DNA of 64,000 bases from Rhodococcus sp. G-MC3 (GCF_030063335.1 NZ_JASISW010000006.1:1-64000); one strand, 5' to 3'. Shown: positions 1 through 8,181, counted from the stretch's first letter. Made by a program: numbers and translations. Notes: generated from the letters alone by a model not told the origin.

Positions 1-14
1 GTTGCATCTGCGAG

Positions 15-78
15 ATGCCCTTCGTAGTGGCCGAATCTTTCCCTAGACAAGATTGATTCTTTCACCACGACAGGGCAT
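15..78. repeat. imperfect inverted repeat at the left edge
   Basis: Positions 15-36 and 56-78 form an imperfect inverted repeat. Both arms begin ATGCCCT when read inward and end in GAAT, and about 18 of 23 positions match with one gap. It lies just beyond the point where the kinase reading frame at 123-455 stops. It could be a terminator hairpin or the remnant end of an insertion element reaching beyond the window. No transposase is visible. Confidence 0.4.
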
Positions 79-122
79 TTCGTATTCACAACTCGCGCTC
101 AGTTGTCACTTCATCGGTGTAT

Positions 123-455
123 TCAGGCTAAGGCAATCTGCCCCCGCGCCACCAATCGCGCGGCGCTGTAGCCCTCGACGTAATGCATCGACATCCAGAG
201 CTGTCCCTCGAAGTCACCATGTGCATGAACCGACACGATGTTCGGGTGATTCAGTCGTCCGGCCAACTCGGCTTCCATAACGAATTTCGCGCGTAACCGT
301 TCACTCTCGGACGCTTCGTGATTGAGGATCTTGAGAGTCTCGCACCTACCCTCGCGCACAACCAGGTAGACCTCGCTCATCCCGCCGACTCCGAGCAACC
401 GCTCGACCTGGTGACCGGCGAACACGTCCCCGGGAGACAGCCGTCCCGCGGTCAT
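123..455 (-). pseudogene. truncated Ser/Thr protein kinase, N-lobe only
   Basis: The 110-residue product starts at the ATG at 455 and contains the N-lobe of a Hanks-type kinase: a glycine-rich loop (LLGVGGMSEVYLV, about residues 15-27), a candidate ATP-binding lysine in LKIL, an alpha-C-like segment and the hinge-region motif MHYVEG. It stops before the catalytic HRD and DFG motifs, whereas a kinase domain needs about 260 residues. The bases to the left (1-122) do not continue the kinase in any frame I checked. The start overlaps the stop of the upstream membrane-protein gene by ATGA, so the pair was one transcription unit. It is most likely a gene remnant. A functional N-lobe fragment would be unusual. 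Confidence 0.6.
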
Positions 456-859
456 GAGATGGGAACTCTGGAGTCGTCGGTCGATGCACATGCCAGTGCC
501 ACGGTTGCCGCAATTACGGCGATCACCGCGACGCCGAACAACATGCCTCCAGCGATGACGAGCAACAACGCCTTTCGGAAACCACCTCTACGTTGCGCGA
601 GGAAGACGCACAGGGCAACGAACGGAATATCGATCGGACAGAACAGGACCCGGTGACGAGCCTCGGCGCGTTCGATTCCCGGCTTTGGGTCACCGAATAC
701 GACGACGATCTCCGCCGACGCCGTCAGAGCCACGGCCCGCGCGCTGATGGTTCGGTGAGCAAACCGAACTTCGAGCGGCAACTGACGCACCACTTTGCAA
801 ATTACGATGCACAGCGCAGTACCCAGCGTGAGGACCATCACGAGGAGTGTTTGCGGCAC
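452..859 (-). CDS. small membrane protein of unknown function
   Basis: A 135-residue product using a GTG at 859; an ATG seven codons inside is an alternative. It has hydrophobic segments at about residues 2-20 and 95-120, with a basic, polar centre containing KPGIERAEARHR. No family was recognised. Its stop overlaps the ATG of the truncated kinase (ATGA at 452-455), so both belong to one minus-strand unit. It may be a membrane partner of the former kinase, which is inference only. The flanking 860-1020 shows no gene. Confidence 0.45.
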   Translation of the reverse strand: MPQTLLVMVLTLGTALCIVICKVVRQLPLEVRFAHRTISARAVALTASAEIVVVFGDPKPGIERAEARHRVLFCPIDIPFVALCVFLAQRRGGFRKALLLVIAGGMLFGVAVIAVIAATVALACASTDDSRVPIS

Positions 860-1020
860 ATCGAAACAGTAATCGCAGCGTCGGTAGTTCGCATGGGACG
901 GCGAAGTCGGCTACCGAAAATACCGGAACCCGATCAAAAATCGGGAACGTAATAGAACCGATAATGGTCTGCCAAGGTCCACCAGGGCACACCAGTCCAA
1001 CTCGTAAGACATCAGAAGAA

Positions 1021-1050
1021 CAAGGGGTCCCGCACTCACCGGGCCCCTTG
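1021..1050 (-). terminator. Rho-independent terminator downstream of the HxlR remnant
   Basis: CAAGGGG and CCCCTTG arms, with further CCCG/CGGG pairing (about 11 bp, one bulge), enclose a short loop. Read on the minus strand the hairpin is followed by a T-rich run (TTCTTCT at 1014-1020). It sits directly after the stop of the HxlR-like remnant, where a terminator for that gene would be expected. Confidence 0.6.
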
Positions 1051-1062
1051 CTTCGGTCGTGA

Positions 1063-1370
1063 TCAGGCCAGGTTGTTTTCTGCCCACACGGTCAACTCGC
1101 CGAGAGCGGGCAGCAGTGCCTGGACCCAGGTTGTCAGCCGATACTCCGCCGAGATCGGCGGAGTATCGTCCACGTTTCGCTCGACAATACCGGCCCGGGC
1201 GAGCTCATCGAGTCACTTCCGAGAGCACCGAGTCTCTGATATCGGCGACAGCTGGACGAAGATCGGAAGAACCGGAAGGCTCGCTCATCAGTGCTCCGCC
1301 ACAGGCTTGCGCGTAATTCTTGTCGTCGGCTCTGGCCAGGCGAAAGAGTCTACCGACGACGTTACTGTCG
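1063..1370 (-). pseudogene. decayed HxlR-family transcriptional regulator
   Basis: The minus strand reads LDELARAGIVERNV then EYRLTTWVQALLPALGELTV and ends NNLA at the stop 1063-1065. This is the typical C-terminal half of an HxlR winged-helix regulator. Upstream an in-frame TGA falls near 1208, but the adjacent frame continues the family pattern (DLRPAVADIRDSVLSEVTR), so a one-base frameshift lies at about 1205-1212. Further up, DDKNYAQACGGAL recalls the family's N-terminal cysteine region, but the recognition segment between is missing. HxlR genes are often divergent from doxX-like genes, as here. The gene is therefore broken by a frameshift and an internal deletion. Confidence 0.6.
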
Positions 1371-1567
1371 GCATTGTTGCTCTGTTTTTACCAGTTGAAT
1401 CAGAAATGGAAGCACCGTGACGCTGTCCCAGCCGACACCGACTTCTTCCCTGATGGCAAGTAGAAGTCCATACTCGTGGTCAACATCGGACATCCCGATG
1501 AAAATGCATGGTTCGATCGCGTTCCGCGACCGAGCCCTCACGACACAGTAGATTGGGCCTGAATTCA

Positions 1568-1918
1568 ATGTTCATTGCGACACTTATCGTTTCGATCTTC
1601 CTGGCGGTAGCGCTGACATTCTCGGCCGTCGGCAAGCTGACGAAAAACCCGGCCGTCATCCCCATCATGGAAGCCGTCGGCGTCCCCGCCGACAAGATCC
1701 CCGTCCTCGCGTACCTCGAGATTGCCGGCGCCATCGGCCTCCTCGTCGGGCTGTTCTGGTGGCCGATCGGCGTCGCGGCCGCAATCGGAGTGATTCTCTA
1801 CTTCGTGGGCGCTGTCATCGCACATGTGCGCGTCAAGGACATCAAGGGCACTGGACCTGCCGCGTTCCTGACTCTCGTCGCCGTCGCAGCCCTCGTCCTA
1901 CGTCTGAACACCATCTGA
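1568..1918 (+). CDS. DoxX-family membrane protein
   Basis: A 116-residue integral membrane protein starting at the ATG at 1568 (MFIATLIVSIFL). Upstream in-frame codons lack family similarity, so this start is preferred although no strong ribosome binding site is visible. About four transmembrane helices cover the whole length, with the DoxX-type pattern of a GKL motif after helix 1, a helix ending in a LEIAGAIGLLVGLF-like run, and a small-residue-rich C-terminal helix. DoxX-like proteins are linked to redox and thiol stress and often to regulators of the HxlR or MarR type. Here the divergent regulator is a pseudogene. The exact substrate is unknown. Confidence 0.8.
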   Translation: MFIATLIVSIFLAVALTFSAVGKLTKNPAVIPIMEAVGVPADKIPVLAYLEIAGAIGLLVGLFWWPIGVAAAIGVILYFVGAVIAHVRVKDIKGTGPAAFLTLVAVAALVLRLNTI

Positions 1919-1934
1919 TCACCGTCGATCTCCC

Positions 1935-2030
1935 GGGTCATTCCGCAGGCTCCACTCCCGCCCACTGGGTCATTCCGTAGGCTCCACTCCCGCCCACTGG
2001 GTCATTCCGCATGCTCCACTCCCGCCCACT
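1935..2030. repeat. three tandem 32-bp repeats overlapping the 3' end of the PfpI-like gene
   Basis: Three back-to-back 32-bp copies occupy 1935-1966, 1967-1998 and 1999-2030. They differ only at one or two positions in the segment just after CATTCCG. The copy at 1999-2030 contains the last codons and stop of the PfpI-like gene read on the minus strand (WAGVEHAE then TGA). The other two copies are therefore duplications of the gene's own 3' end lying beyond its stop. Perfect period and few differences suggest recent slippage. Confidence 0.9.
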
Positions 2031-2610
2031 CGTATTGCATCTTCCGCGCGGTGAGCGTCGCAACCTCGGCGCTCACCAACCGCCCGACCAGATGCAACGC
2101 CAGATCCAATCCCGCGCTGATCCCGGCGGACGTCGCAATGTCTCCGTGGTCGAGGTAGCGAACATCCTCACGCACATCGAGTTCGGGCCAGGACGCTCGC
2201 AATTCCTCGATGTCTTCCCAGTGCGTTGTCACCGGTCTCGAATCCAACACGCCTGCCTGGGCAAGCAAGAACGCACCCGTGCACACCGATGCCGTCAATT
2301 CCGTTGAGGCCGAAGTCTTCTCGATCCATCTGATCACAGCTGGATTCGCTGCCACCTCGTCGACCACACCGCCGGGAACCAGCACGATGTCGTAGTGCCG
2401 TTCGTCGGCAATCGCCGTATCGACGGAAATCCGCATACCACCGCGCGCCACCACGGGGTTCTCGTCGATCCCGACGAGAACGACGTCGAACGCAGGCCCA
2501 TCGCCCGCCCGCGTGGTGACCCTGTTGGCCACCGAGAAGACCTCGAACGGGCCACAAGCGTCGAGAACCTCGACGTCGTCGAACATCAGAATTGCCAGGG
2601 TCCGCGTCAT
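2002..2610 (-). CDS. DJ-1/PfpI family (GATase1-like) protein
   Basis: A 202-residue protein with a class I glutamine-amidotransferase-like fold. The N-terminus (LAILMFDDVEVLDACGPFEV) carries the Asp/Glu-rich strand-loop typical of this group. The likely nucleophile is Cys110 in SVCTGAFLLAQ, followed by a TTHW motif. This architecture matches isonitrile-hydratase-like proteins and the N-terminal sensor domain of AraC-type GlxA regulators, but no DNA-binding domain follows. It is probably cytoplasmic, and its reaction cannot be inferred. Its 3' end has been tandemly duplicated downstream. A GPP34 gene lies 137 bp upstream on the same strand. Confidence 0.85.
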   Translation of the reverse strand: MTRTLAILMFDDVEVLDACGPFEVFSVANRVTTRAGDGPAFDVVLVGIDENPVVARGGMRISVDTAIADERHYDIVLVPGGVVDEVAANPAVIRWIEKTSASTELTASVCTGAFLLAQAGVLDSRPVTTHWEDIEELRASWPELDVREDVRYLDHGDIATSAGISAGLDLALHLVGRLVSAEVATLTARKMQYEWAGVEHAE

Positions 2611-2747
2611 GAGCCGAATCCTAATAGGAAGTCGTACAGATGGCGCACAACGTTATTCATCAACCCTGAACGCCACTCGGGATTTTCTTGTCGAGGCGAG
2701 TGCGTCCGCCCAGCCGACCGGGTTCGAACGGCCGTCGCGCTGGGAAA

Positions 2748-3407
2748 CTAGGAGCTTCCGGCCGTTACTATGACCGGCACCATCAACGCGGCCATGACCG
2801 CGGCATTGACGTCCTGGACAGCTTTGCGGACTGCCTCGCTTGCCCACTCACCTTCGGCAATCTCCTTGGCGCGCTTCTTCGCTGCCTTCTTGTCCACGCC
2901 CGGTAACACCTTCGGAATCGCGTCGATCGCCGAGAGCAGCGCAATCAGAGCCGAGATCTCCGGCTGCGGAGTTGTACCGTCGACCACAGCGCTGCCGATC
3001 CACGCAATCGCTGCACGTCGGCGTGCGGGATCTTTCGCCGGCCACGACGTCGCTGGGAACAGCCCGAGCATTTTCCGCTGTTCCTCGGCCACGAACCCCT
3101 GGCGCACCAACCTCGACGCCACCTCGTTGTCGAGCTTCTTGTATAGCTTCTCGATGATCTTCTGCGGTTTCAGCGGACTCCTGGCCGAACTGACAAGCTC
3201 GTGTGCGCGCGCCAACAATGGATCAGCGGGCGGCGGACCGGCCACGACGACACGATTCTCGTCGCCGATCCGAACCGAGCCGTTCATTGCGAGTTCCAGC
3301 ACCAACGCTCCTGCCAGCACCCGAGGCAGCTTTGTACTGTCCACGATCGGCTTGCCCGTCTGCTCGTCGAGGAGCACCAACAGCAGATCTTCCGCGATCA
3401 GAGTCAT
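2748..3407 (-). CDS. GPP34 (Golgi phosphoprotein 3-like) family protein
   Basis: A 219-residue protein from the ATG at 3407. It begins TLIAEDLLLVLLDEQTGKP and continues with a Leu/Ala-rich helix (LAGALVLELA) and GSVRI, the hallmark start of the bacterial GPP34 family. The middle has a basic KIIEKLYKKL helix and the C-terminus ends with a hydrophobic Ala/Val-rich helix. In eukaryotes GPP34 binds phosphatidylinositol 4-phosphate. Actinobacterial members are of unknown role. It is single-domain and of usual length. The UBP zinc-finger gene lies 23 bp upstream on the same strand, so co-transcription with the redox operon is possible. Confidence 0.85.
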   Translation of the reverse strand: MTLIAEDLLLVLLDEQTGKPIVDSTKLPRVLAGALVLELAMNGSVRIGDENRVVVAGPPPADPLLARAHELVSSARSPLKPQKIIEKLYKKLDNEVASRLVRQGFVAEEQRKMLGLFPATSWPAKDPARRRAAIAWIGSAVVDGTTPQPEISALIALLSAIDAIPKVLPGVDKKAAKKRAKEIAEGEWASEAVRKAVQDVNAAVMAALMVPVIVTAGSS

Positions 3408-3430
3408 GACCCGAGGGTACCGACCGCCCG

Positions 3431-3781
3431 TCAGTTCAGGTAGTTCTGCCAGTCCGTGGGAACGAGATCTTTCGGACCCGGTGTGGACTGTTCGAGCGGA
3501 TGGTGCTGGGGCTCGGCGAGATCCGGTCCGTCATACATCTGCTCGTCGGCGTAGCTGTAATACCAGCTCTCGCCGGGTTCGAAACTCGTGATGAATTGAT
3601 GCTGCGTGCTTTCCGCATGCTTGCTGGCGTGCTGCGACGGCGAAGAATCACAGCACCCGATGTGGCCACACTGCGCACAGCGACGAAGGTGAAACCACCA
3701 CCCCTTCGTTTGCGTACATTCGGCGCATCCCGGCCCGGACGGCGCAATCTCGGTGTCGATACCCGGTATCGGCTCGCTCAT
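3431..3781 (-). CDS. UBP-type zinc-finger protein
   Basis: A 116-residue protein starting at the ATG at 3781, which shares one base with the upstream stop (TGATG); a TTG one codon earlier is possible. A compact UBP-type zinc finger fills residues 17-65, with CAEC, a WWF core, CAQCGHIGCC and the histidines of SQHASKHAESTQH. The C-terminal half is acidic and ends NYLN. In eukaryotes this finger binds the ubiquitin C-terminus. Actinobacteria use stand-alone versions of unknown partner. As the last gene of the RR/TrxR-kinase-zinc finger unit it probably acts in the same redox or signalling response. Confidence 0.85.
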   Translation of the reverse strand: MSEPIPGIDTEIAPSGPGCAECTQTKGWWFHLRRCAQCGHIGCCDSSPSQHASKHAESTQHQFITSFEPGESWYYSYADEQMYDGPDLAEPQHHPLEQSTPGPKDLVPTDWQNYLN

Positions 3782-5208
3782 CAATCCTCCTGTTGTGCAG
3801 GCTCGACGGGCAGCCTGACGATGAAACGGGTGTTACCCGGTTCGGATTCGACGTTCAGATCTCCCTGATGCTTCTTGACGACGATGCGCCACGAAATATC
3901 CAAGCCCAGGCCAGTACCTTCGCCGACGGGCTTGGTGGTGAAGAACGGTTCGAAGATGCGTGACTTGATCGCATCAGAGACACCGGGGCCGGTGTCACCG
4001 ATCTCGATCTGGACCTGATCATGGTCGAGAAGGGTTCGCACAGTCAAAGTTCCGACGCCGCCCATGGCTTGAACCGCATTGTCGATCAGGTTGGTCCAGA
4101 CCTGATTGAGCTCGGCCGCGTAGGCGGGAATCGGCGGCACCACCGGGTCGTACTCCTTGACGACCGTGATGTTGTCGCCGATCTTGCGCGCCAACATCAC
4201 CAGCGTGCTGTCCAGCAGTTCGCGCAGATCGATGGTCTGGTACGGAGCCCGGTCCATCTGCGAATACTGTTTGGCCGCACCGACAAGCGTCGAGACACGC
4301 GTCGTCGAATCAGCGATCTCGTTCATCAACAACTCGGTCTCGACGGTGTAGTTGAGCCACCGGATCGCACCTTCGAGAGTCTTCGAATCGTCCACCGTCG
4401 CCGCGACCTTCTCCAGCCACGCAACGTCGAGTCCGGCCTGCACGAAAGTCGGAGCCAGATCCCAGCCTCCCCCGATGTCGTGGCCGTCGAACCAATCGGC
4501 CAGTTCGTCCTCACGATCCGACGCCTCGAGCGGGGTCAGGCTCGGAGCTTTTGCAACGAGTTCGACGGCCTCCTCTTGGAGTCCGACGAGCGACATCAGC
4601 GACGTCCGATCCAACGAACCGTTGGCAATCATCTTCAGTTTCTGACGCATGTGCGCGACGCGATCGCGCAGTGCCGACGTGGCCCGAACTGCCGCTGCTG
4701 CAGGGTTGTTCAGCTCATGGGTCAGTCCAGCCGACAATTGGCCGAGCGCAAGCAGTCGTTCTCGCTGATCTACGACCTGTTTGGTGTTGCGGCTGCCGAA
4801 GAACAACCCCTCCAGCAGGTGCAGCGCCATTGGGAACCACTCCACGACGATTTCAGCGAAGCAATCCGCGTCCAGGACGAAGAACCGCGACGTCGCCGAG
4901 ACGCGCATCGACCCCTGATACACCTGCGGCACCCGATCACCGAGGTAGGCCTGCCACGCCCCCGAGTACACACCCCTTTGAGAGGTACGGCCAACTACCA
5001 GATCCTCACCGCCCGAGAGCTTCGACATCACGACGGCGCCCTCGATCAGCACATAGAAACACGTCGCCGGGTCGCCCTCGGCATACACCGGACCAGGTTC
5101 GAGAATCTCGACGCGGCCTTCCTGGCACAGCTTCTCGAGCTGATCGTCACTGAGATGCTCGAACAAGAACAACGTCTTCAGCTCAGCCGGGCTGCATGAC
5201 TCGCTCAT
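3781..5208 (-). CDS. histidine kinase with N-terminal cyclic-nucleotide-binding-like domain
   Basis: A 475-residue kinase. Residues 12-125 form a cNMP-binding-like beta barrel (EHLSDDQLEKLC through FYVLIEGAVV). Residues 150-185 hold the H-box (LSAGLTHELNNPAAA, phospho-acceptor His164). The C-terminal ATPase has NLIDNAVQAMGG (N-box), IGDTGPGVSD (G1), EPFFTTK (F-box) and GTGLGL (G2). No transmembrane helix is present, so it senses a cytoplasmic signal. The barrel lacks an obvious phosphate-binding cassette arginine motif, so the ligand may not be cAMP. It overlaps the upstream response-regulator gene by ATGA and the downstream zinc-finger gene by one base, indicating translational coupling. Confidence 0.9.
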   Translation of the reverse strand: MSESCSPAELKTLFLFEHLSDDQLEKLCQEGRVEILEPGPVYAEGDPATCFYVLIEGAVVMSKLSGGEDLVVGRTSQRGVYSGAWQAYLGDRVPQVYQGSMRVSATSRFFVLDADCFAEIVVEWFPMALHLLEGLFFGSRNTKQVVDQRERLLALGQLSAGLTHELNNPAAAAVRATSALRDRVAHMRQKLKMIANGSLDRTSLMSLVGLQEEAVELVAKAPSLTPLEASDREDELADWFDGHDIGGGWDLAPTFVQAGLDVAWLEKVAATVDDSKTLEGAIRWLNYTVETELLMNEIADSTTRVSTLVGAAKQYSQMDRAPYQTIDLRELLDSTLVMLARKIGDNITVVKEYDPVVPPIPAYAAELNQVWTNLIDNAVQAMGGVGTLTVRTLLDHDQVQIEIGDTGPGVSDAIKSRIFEPFFTTKPVGEGTGLGLDISWRIVVKKHQGDLNVESEPGNTRFIVRLPVEPAQQED

Positions 5209-6860
5209 GGGTTTGCCAAATATCTGTGCACGAGCATCACTGCCATCGCTCCTTCACCTACCGCCGACGCGACGCGCTTCGCCGAATCGGACCGCACATC
5301 CCCCGCTGCGAACACCCCGGGAACACTCGTCTCCAGATGGTGCGGCAACCGCTCCCGATCCCAGCCCGACGGGCCTTTGCCGTCGACCACCAAGTCAGGA
5401 CCCGTCACGACGAAACCGTGCTCATCGCGGACGACGAAGCCGTCGAGCCAGTCGGTTCGAGGTGCCGCTCCGATGAACAAGAACAAATACTGGGCTGGAA
5501 CAATTTCGTCTTCGTCGGTCACCCGGTTGTGCAGAGTGATCGAGTCGAGATGGTCCTCGCCCGCCACCCCGACCACTTCGGTGCACGAACGCACCGTGAT
5601 CTTCGGATGCTCTTCGATCTGCTTGATCAGGTAGTAGGACATCGACGCTTCGAGCGATCGCGCACGAAGCAACATCGTCACCGATTTCGCGCCCCGAGCC
5701 AAGTAGATCGCCGCCTGCCCAGCCGAGTTGGCACCGCCGACGATGTAGACATCCTGCTCGGCGCATCGCGCGGCCTCGGTCATCGCCGAGCCGTAGAACA
5801 CGCCGCGACCGGTGAAGTTCTCGATGCCCGGCGTCGCCAGCTGACGATAGGCAACACCTGTCGACAGAATGACCGTTTGTGCGTCGATGCTGCGACCGTC
5901 CGCGAACCTCACGGTGCGCGCCGCGCCGTTGGCTTCGAGACCGACGACGTCCTGAGTGGTCACCACTTCGGCGCCGAACTTCAACGCTTGCCGTCGAGCC
6001 CGCTCCGCCAATTGAGACCCGGAGACACCGTCGGGAAATCCGAGGTAGTTCTCGATGCGAGAGCTTTGACCGGCCTGACCACCCGTCGCTGTCCGCTCGA
6101 TGAGCGTCGTACGAAGCCCTTCCGATGCTCCGTAGAGAGCGGCACCGAGGCCTGCGGGACCACCGCCGATCACGACGAGATCATAGAACTCGCCCGACGG
6201 CGTTGTGGTGAGCCCGAGATGCTCGCCCAGTTCACTGTCCGTCGGACCGCAGAGCGCCTTCCCCTCGGACGTGACGACCACGGGACACACGGTGTCGTCG
6301 ACGCCTGCCGACGTCAGCAACCGGGCACCTTCGGGCTCGTCTGCCATGTACCACCGGTAGGGCAGCTGGTTGCGTGCGAGAAACTCGCGGACCTCCGAGG
6401 AACGAGCCGACCAGCGATGGCCGATGACCTTCGTCTGCTCGACCGGCCGAAGATCCGACGCACGCCAGGCCTCGATCTGAGCGTCGAGCACGGGGTAGAG
6501 CTTCTCCTCGGGCGGGTCCCATGGCTTGAGGAGGTAGTAGTCGAGATCGATGACGTTGATGGCGTCAATTGCCGCGTCGGTATCGGCGTACGCAGTGAGG
6601 AGGACCCGTCGCGCCTGCGGGTACAGGTCCATCGCCTGCTCGAGAAATTCCATGCCGTTCATTTGCGGCATGCGGTAGTCGGCCAACAACACCGCGACCG
6701 GCTGGCCGCGCAGCTTCATTTCTTTCAGAGCATCGAGCGCCCCCGCACCGGATTCAGCACGGATGATCGAAAATTTTTCGCCGTAATGACGACGAAGGTC
6801 GCGCGCGACGGATCTGGATACACCCGGATCGTCGTCGACGCTGAGAATTGCAGGCTTCAT
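5205..6860 (-). CDS. response regulator fused to a thioredoxin-reductase-like flavoprotein
   Basis: A 551-residue three-part protein. Residues 1-125 are a receiver domain with the acidic pocket D9-D11, phospho-acceptor Asp61 (LLADYRMP), Thr89 and Lys112. Residues 143-218 look like a glutaredoxin-like fold without its CxxC (HRWSARSSEVREFL). Residues 226-551 are a thioredoxin-reductase-like FAD/NAD(P)H unit with GGGPAG (232-237), GGANSAG (375-381) and AAGDVRSD. At the place of the reductase redox CxxC the sequence is YGSAM (356-360), so dithiol chemistry is unlikely. It is the first gene of a coupled operon with a soluble histidine kinase. Phosphorylation probably gates the flavoenzyme, which is inference. 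Confidence 0.92.
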   Translation of the reverse strand: MKPAILSVDDDPGVSRSVARDLRRHYGEKFSIIRAESGAGALDALKEMKLRGQPVAVLLADYRMPQMNGMEFLEQAMDLYPQARRVLLTAYADTDAAIDAINVIDLDYYLLKPWDPPEEKLYPVLDAQIEAWRASDLRPVEQTKVIGHRWSARSSEVREFLARNQLPYRWYMADEPEGARLLTSAGVDDTVCPVVVTSEGKALCGPTDSELGEHLGLTTTPSGEFYDLVVIGGGPAGLGAALYGASEGLRTTLIERTATGGQAGQSSRIENYLGFPDGVSGSQLAERARRQALKFGAEVVTTQDVVGLEANGAARTVRFADGRSIDAQTVILSTGVAYRQLATPGIENFTGRGVFYGSAMTEAARCAEQDVYIVGGANSAGQAAIYLARGAKSVTMLLRARSLEASMSYYLIKQIEEHPKITVRSCTEVVGVAGEDHLDSITLHNRVTDEDEIVPAQYLFLFIGAAPRTDWLDGFVVRDEHGFVVTGPDLVVDGKGPSGWDRERLPHHLETSVPGVFAAGDVRSDSAKRVASAVGEGAMAVMLVHRYLANP

Positions 6861-6978
6861 GACCCTCCCGGTCGGGCATCAACTGAGCGCTTCTACTCGC
6901 CGAACCCTGGCAGGTAGAAGACAAACCCAAGTATGCCGCGCCGGGCAATTCTGCGCGTGGGCGCCGGAAGGAGGTCGG

Positions 6979-7134
6979 TCAGACCTGGCCGCGCCGGATC
7001 ATGTCGAGCTCACCGGGCGTAAGCAGCCGCTCCAACTGCTCACTGGGCCACTTCGGCGGGCGTCCGCTCGTTCGCGCCGATTCGAGCAGTGGTACGCCCG
7101 AGCTGGGACGAGAAAAGATCGAATGGATATTCAC
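6979..7134 (-). CDS. possible 51-residue small protein
   Basis: In the 420-bp gap between the redox operon and the DUF1206 gene, a minus-strand frame runs from GTG at 7134 to TGA at 6979. GGAG lies about nine bases upstream. The product is polar with RPPKWPSEQLERLLTP and ends MIRRGQV. Codon third positions are mostly G or C, like the neighbours. No family was recognised. The rest of the gap (6861-6978 and 7135-7299) shows nothing I can name. Confidence 0.4.
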   Translation of the reverse strand: MNIHSIFSRPSSGVPLLESARTSGRPPKWPSEQLERLLTPGELDMIRRGQV

Positions 7135-7299
7135 GATCGATCACTCCGAACAAGATTTGTTTTTGCCTGATGCCTCGTTGTTTCTATCGACCAGTGTTCG
7201 CCTCCCGTTACCAGATGTGCGCGAGGCGCGCGGAGCCAAGTTTCTCGAACAGAGCATTCGGGTACAGCGAAGTTCAACGCAATGGAACGGGGTCCAGAA

Positions 7300-8097
7300 G
7301 TGAATACAAGATCAACAGGCGCGGTCGAGAGAGTGCAGAGCAGCGATCTTTTCGAGAAAGCCGCACGAGCCGGGCACTTCGTCAGCGGTCTGCTCCACAT
7401 TCTCATCGGCTACATCGCCATCCGATTGGCATTCGGGCAAGGCGGCAATGCCGACCAGTCGGGTGCGCTCGCCGAACTCGCCGCCAAGCCGGGCGGCTCG
7501 ATAGCGCTCTGGGTCGCCGTCGTTGCCTTCGTCGCCCTCGCTCTGTGGCGCATCGTGGAAGCGGTTGTCGGCAAGAAGTCGGACGAGGACGCAGGTAGCG
7601 CGATGGATCGGTTCAAAGCGGCCTCCCTCGCTGTTGTCTACATCGCGTTCGCGTGGTCGACGTTCGGTTTCGCGAGCGGATCAGGCAAGTCGAGCGGCCA
7701 GCAGAACGCGGGCATGACTGCCCGGCTCATGGAGAACGGGTTCGGCAAAGTGGTGCTGATCGTCGTGGGACTCGTCATCATCGGTGTCGGCGGATATCAC
7801 GTCTACAAGGGTGTGTCGAAAAACTTCCTCGACGACCTGGAGGGTTCGCACGGTAAGGGCGTCGAGCGGCTCGGCATCGCTGGTTATGCGGCAAAGGGAA
7901 CTGCGCTCGTCGGCACAGGGGCATTGGTGATCGTCGCGGTCTTCACTTCCGATCCCAGCAAGGCGACGGGTATCGACGGGGCAGTCAAGACACTCGGTTC
8001 GCAGCCCTACGGTCAGGTGCTACTCGTGCTCGCAGGCGTCGGAATCGGACTGTACGGGCTGTACGCATTCGTGCTTGCCCGGTACGCGCGGATGTAA
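7300..8097 (+). CDS. DUF1206 multi-spanning membrane protein
   Basis: A roughly 265-residue protein with three internally similar two-helix repeats, the DUF1206 pattern. Each begins with a conserved basic/aromatic stretch (ARAGHFVSGLLHILIGYIAI, then MENGFGKVVLIVVG, then GIAGYAAKGTALVGTGAL) and ends with a GLY..Y or GGYHVYKG motif. The GTG at 7300 (VNTRSTGAVERV) is preferred because GGGG lies about seven bases upstream and because the protein family as I remember it begins near this motif. An in-frame ATG at 7282 is the alternative. The function is unknown. It stands alone, with no operon partner. Confidence 0.85.
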   Translation: MNTRSTGAVERVQSSDLFEKAARAGHFVSGLLHILIGYIAIRLAFGQGGNADQSGALAELAAKPGGSIALWVAVVAFVALALWRIVEAVVGKKSDEDAGSAMDRFKAASLAVVYIAFAWSTFGFASGSGKSSGQQNAGMTARLMENGFGKVVLIVVGLVIIGVGGYHVYKGVSKNFLDDLEGSHGKGVERLGIAGYAAKGTALVGTGALVIVAVFTSDPSKATGIDGAVKTLGSQPYGQVLLVLAGVGIGLYGLYAFVLARYARM

Positions 8098-8181
8098 ATT
8101 CCCGGCATCGGCAGATTCCTGGATCAGATCCGAGCGTGAGGTACCAATTACGCTTGTATCACACGGGTTCCCGTCGAATAT

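Noticed and set aside
1362..1493. Possible 43-codon minus-strand frame between the HxlR remnant and doxX
   Set aside because: Third-position composition is close to random and no clear ribosome binding site was seen. It is probably noise in a decayed region.
4021..6917. Two long plus-strand open frames opposite the kinase and response-regulator genes
   Set aside because: They are antisense shadows of genes with full catalytic motifs and show no recognisable domain.
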